From Anammoximicrobium sp032229885 (GTDB lineage: Bacteria; Planctomycetota; Planctomycetia; Pirellulales; Pirellulaceae): DNA of 13,919 nucleotides. The notes beneath the pieces were generated by a model. That model ran no database searches. It was not told the DNA's origin and was given only the letters and a program-made list of their open reading frames with translations. Position numbers and translations under genes: made by a program. The stretch lies in the NCBI GenBank assembly GCA_032229885.1, contig JAVYAJ010000165.1, positions 1 through 13,919 of the forward strand. The letters run 5' to 3'. How positions within the stretch are numbered: the stretch's first letter is position 1; each line of letters begins with the position of its first letter. Of this stretch, positions 13,052 to 13,919 are shown piece after piece.

Positions 13052-13919
13052 TCAGCGAAGGCGATAGGTTTTGCGTCCGGGGCCGTCGATCCCCAACGGC
13101 CCCGACGCCACAGCGGCTGGATCGCGAGCGGCGCCGAAAAAGTCGCGGTCGATGACCACGGGCGAGTCATCCGGGTCGACATAAGGCGCACCCGACACGT
13201 GCGCCGCGCCCAGCCGTGCGGTGGTCACCAGCGAGACCGGGCCGCGCTGCGCTGGCCCAGCCCAGGTCAGACTCACATCCAGTCGGCCGTTCTGTTGGCG
13301 CAGCTCGATGGCCGGATCGTGCTCGAGGAAGACTTGGGCGTCCTTTTCCCGCGACGACGGAGTTGCTCCGAAATAGTAGACGTTCCCCGCAGCCTGCAGG
13401 GGCAGCGGGCACTGGTCGTAGATCCACAGCCCCGCGGCGCGCGTTGCCCGCCGTCGCGCGTCGCGGTTGTCATCCGGGCGATCGGACTTTCCCGTGCCCA
13501 CGAAGACATTGTTATAGAATCTATTGTCGCCACCTTGGGTCGTGACGAGACCGGCGATTGCGGTCGAATGCGGCGGATGATACGGAGTCCGACGGTTGGG
13601 CTCGGGAAAATTGATGATCGCTCCGGCAAACAGGTTATGCGCAAACGCGGCGCCCTCGGAAACGTCGAGCAGACTGGTGGGAGACAGAAACAGGTTGTTG
13701 TCCACGAGGCAGGGGCCGTGATTCACCTCCAGAAACAGATCCTGGTCCGGATTGTGATGAAACACGTTCGCTCGGACTCGGGTTCCTTGGGCCATCCAAT
13801 CCAGCCACAAGCCTCGACAGCAGCGGAAGATGTGGTTGCCCGCGATGGTCGTGTCGATGGCGGCGTGAAATTTGATCCCGGCCATCTCGGCGCCGCCGAA
13901 CAACCGCCGGACGTGGATC
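13052..13919 (-). CDS. Right-handed beta-helix protein (5' end outside the window)
   Basis: The last 288 residues of a longer protein; the frame is open to the right edge, so the start and any signal peptide are missing. Residues up to about 180 carry parallel beta-helix rungs with the usual Asn-x-Phe ladders: GNHIFRCCRG, RANVFHHN, DNNLFLS, AHNLFAG, YNNVFVG. The last 100 residues form a different, beta-rich tail ending near SPVVIDRDFFGAARDP and GPLGIDGPGRKTYRLR, typical of secreted planctomycete beta-helix proteins. Such proteins bind or cleave polysaccharides (pectate-lyase-like fold), but the catalytic residues cannot be placed without the full length. It lies 316 bp upstream of the glycosidase-like gene on the same strand. 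Confidence 0.85.
   Translation of the reverse strand, partial: IHVRRLFGGAEMAGIKFHAAIDTTIAGNHIFRCCRGLWLDWMAQGTRVRANVFHHNPDQDLFLEVNHGPCLVDNNLFLSPTSLLDVSEGAAFAHNLFAGAIINFPEPNRRTPYHPPHSTAIAGLVTTQGGDNRFYNNVFVGTGKSDRPDDNRDARRRATRAAGLWIYDQCPLPLQAAGNVYYFGATPSSREKDAQVFLEHDPAIELRQQNGRLDVSLTWAGPAQRGPVSLVTTARLGAAHVSGAPYVDPDDSPVVIDRDFFGAARDPAAVASGPLGIDGPGRKTYRLR

Overview
The window looks like a GC-rich chromosomal segment of a planctomycete, probably Pirellulales-like. Three things support this: a DUF1549/DUF1553 protein encoded beside an ECF sigma factor, small planctomycete-type proteins of unknown function, and long intergenic stretches filled with short palindromic repeats. All assignments come from reading motifs by eye; no database search was run. 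No tRNA, rRNA, CRISPR array, integrase or transposase was seen.

Layout, left to right. 1-265: gene-free, with several short hairpins. 266-2314 (-): a secreted DUF2961 (GH172-type) protein with a C-terminal beta-sandwich. 2315-2720: a divergent intergenic region. 2721-3047 (+): a 108-residue protein of unknown function. 3048-3929: a repeat nest holding three tandem hairpins, a CAGTGT/CAGTGC hexamer array between imperfect direct repeats, a 28-bp inverted repeat built from ACGCAGAG units, and a perfect 16-bp palindrome. 3930-6098 (-) and 6095-6622 (-): a translationally coupled pair. The first gene of the pair encodes an ECF sigma factor. The second encodes a membrane protein with a short cytoplasmic domain, one transmembrane helix, and a large outside region of DUF1549 (with CxxCH) plus DUF1553. 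6867-7001 (-): a possible 44-residue very basic peptide. 7255-8103 (+): an alpha/beta-hydrolase esterase. 8334-8831 (-): a small helix-turn-helix protein with a long Ala/Lys/Ser linker. 9236-10075 (-): a secreted DUF3472-like protein. 10276-12735 (-): a large secreted protein resembling a glycoside hydrolase of no family I can name. 13052-13919 (-): a right-handed beta-helix protein cut by the window edge.

How the genes may work together: the DUF2961 protein, the DUF3472-like protein, the glycosidase-like protein, the beta-helix protein and possibly the esterase fit extracellular or periplasmic breakdown of a complex polysaccharide. The sigma factor/membrane protein pair looks like a transmembrane switch that could couple an envelope or redox signal to transcription. 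Nothing in the sequence proves that it controls the neighbouring carbohydrate genes. Most genes lie on the minus strand with gaps of 200-400 bp, so apart from the sigma pair they look individually transcribed.
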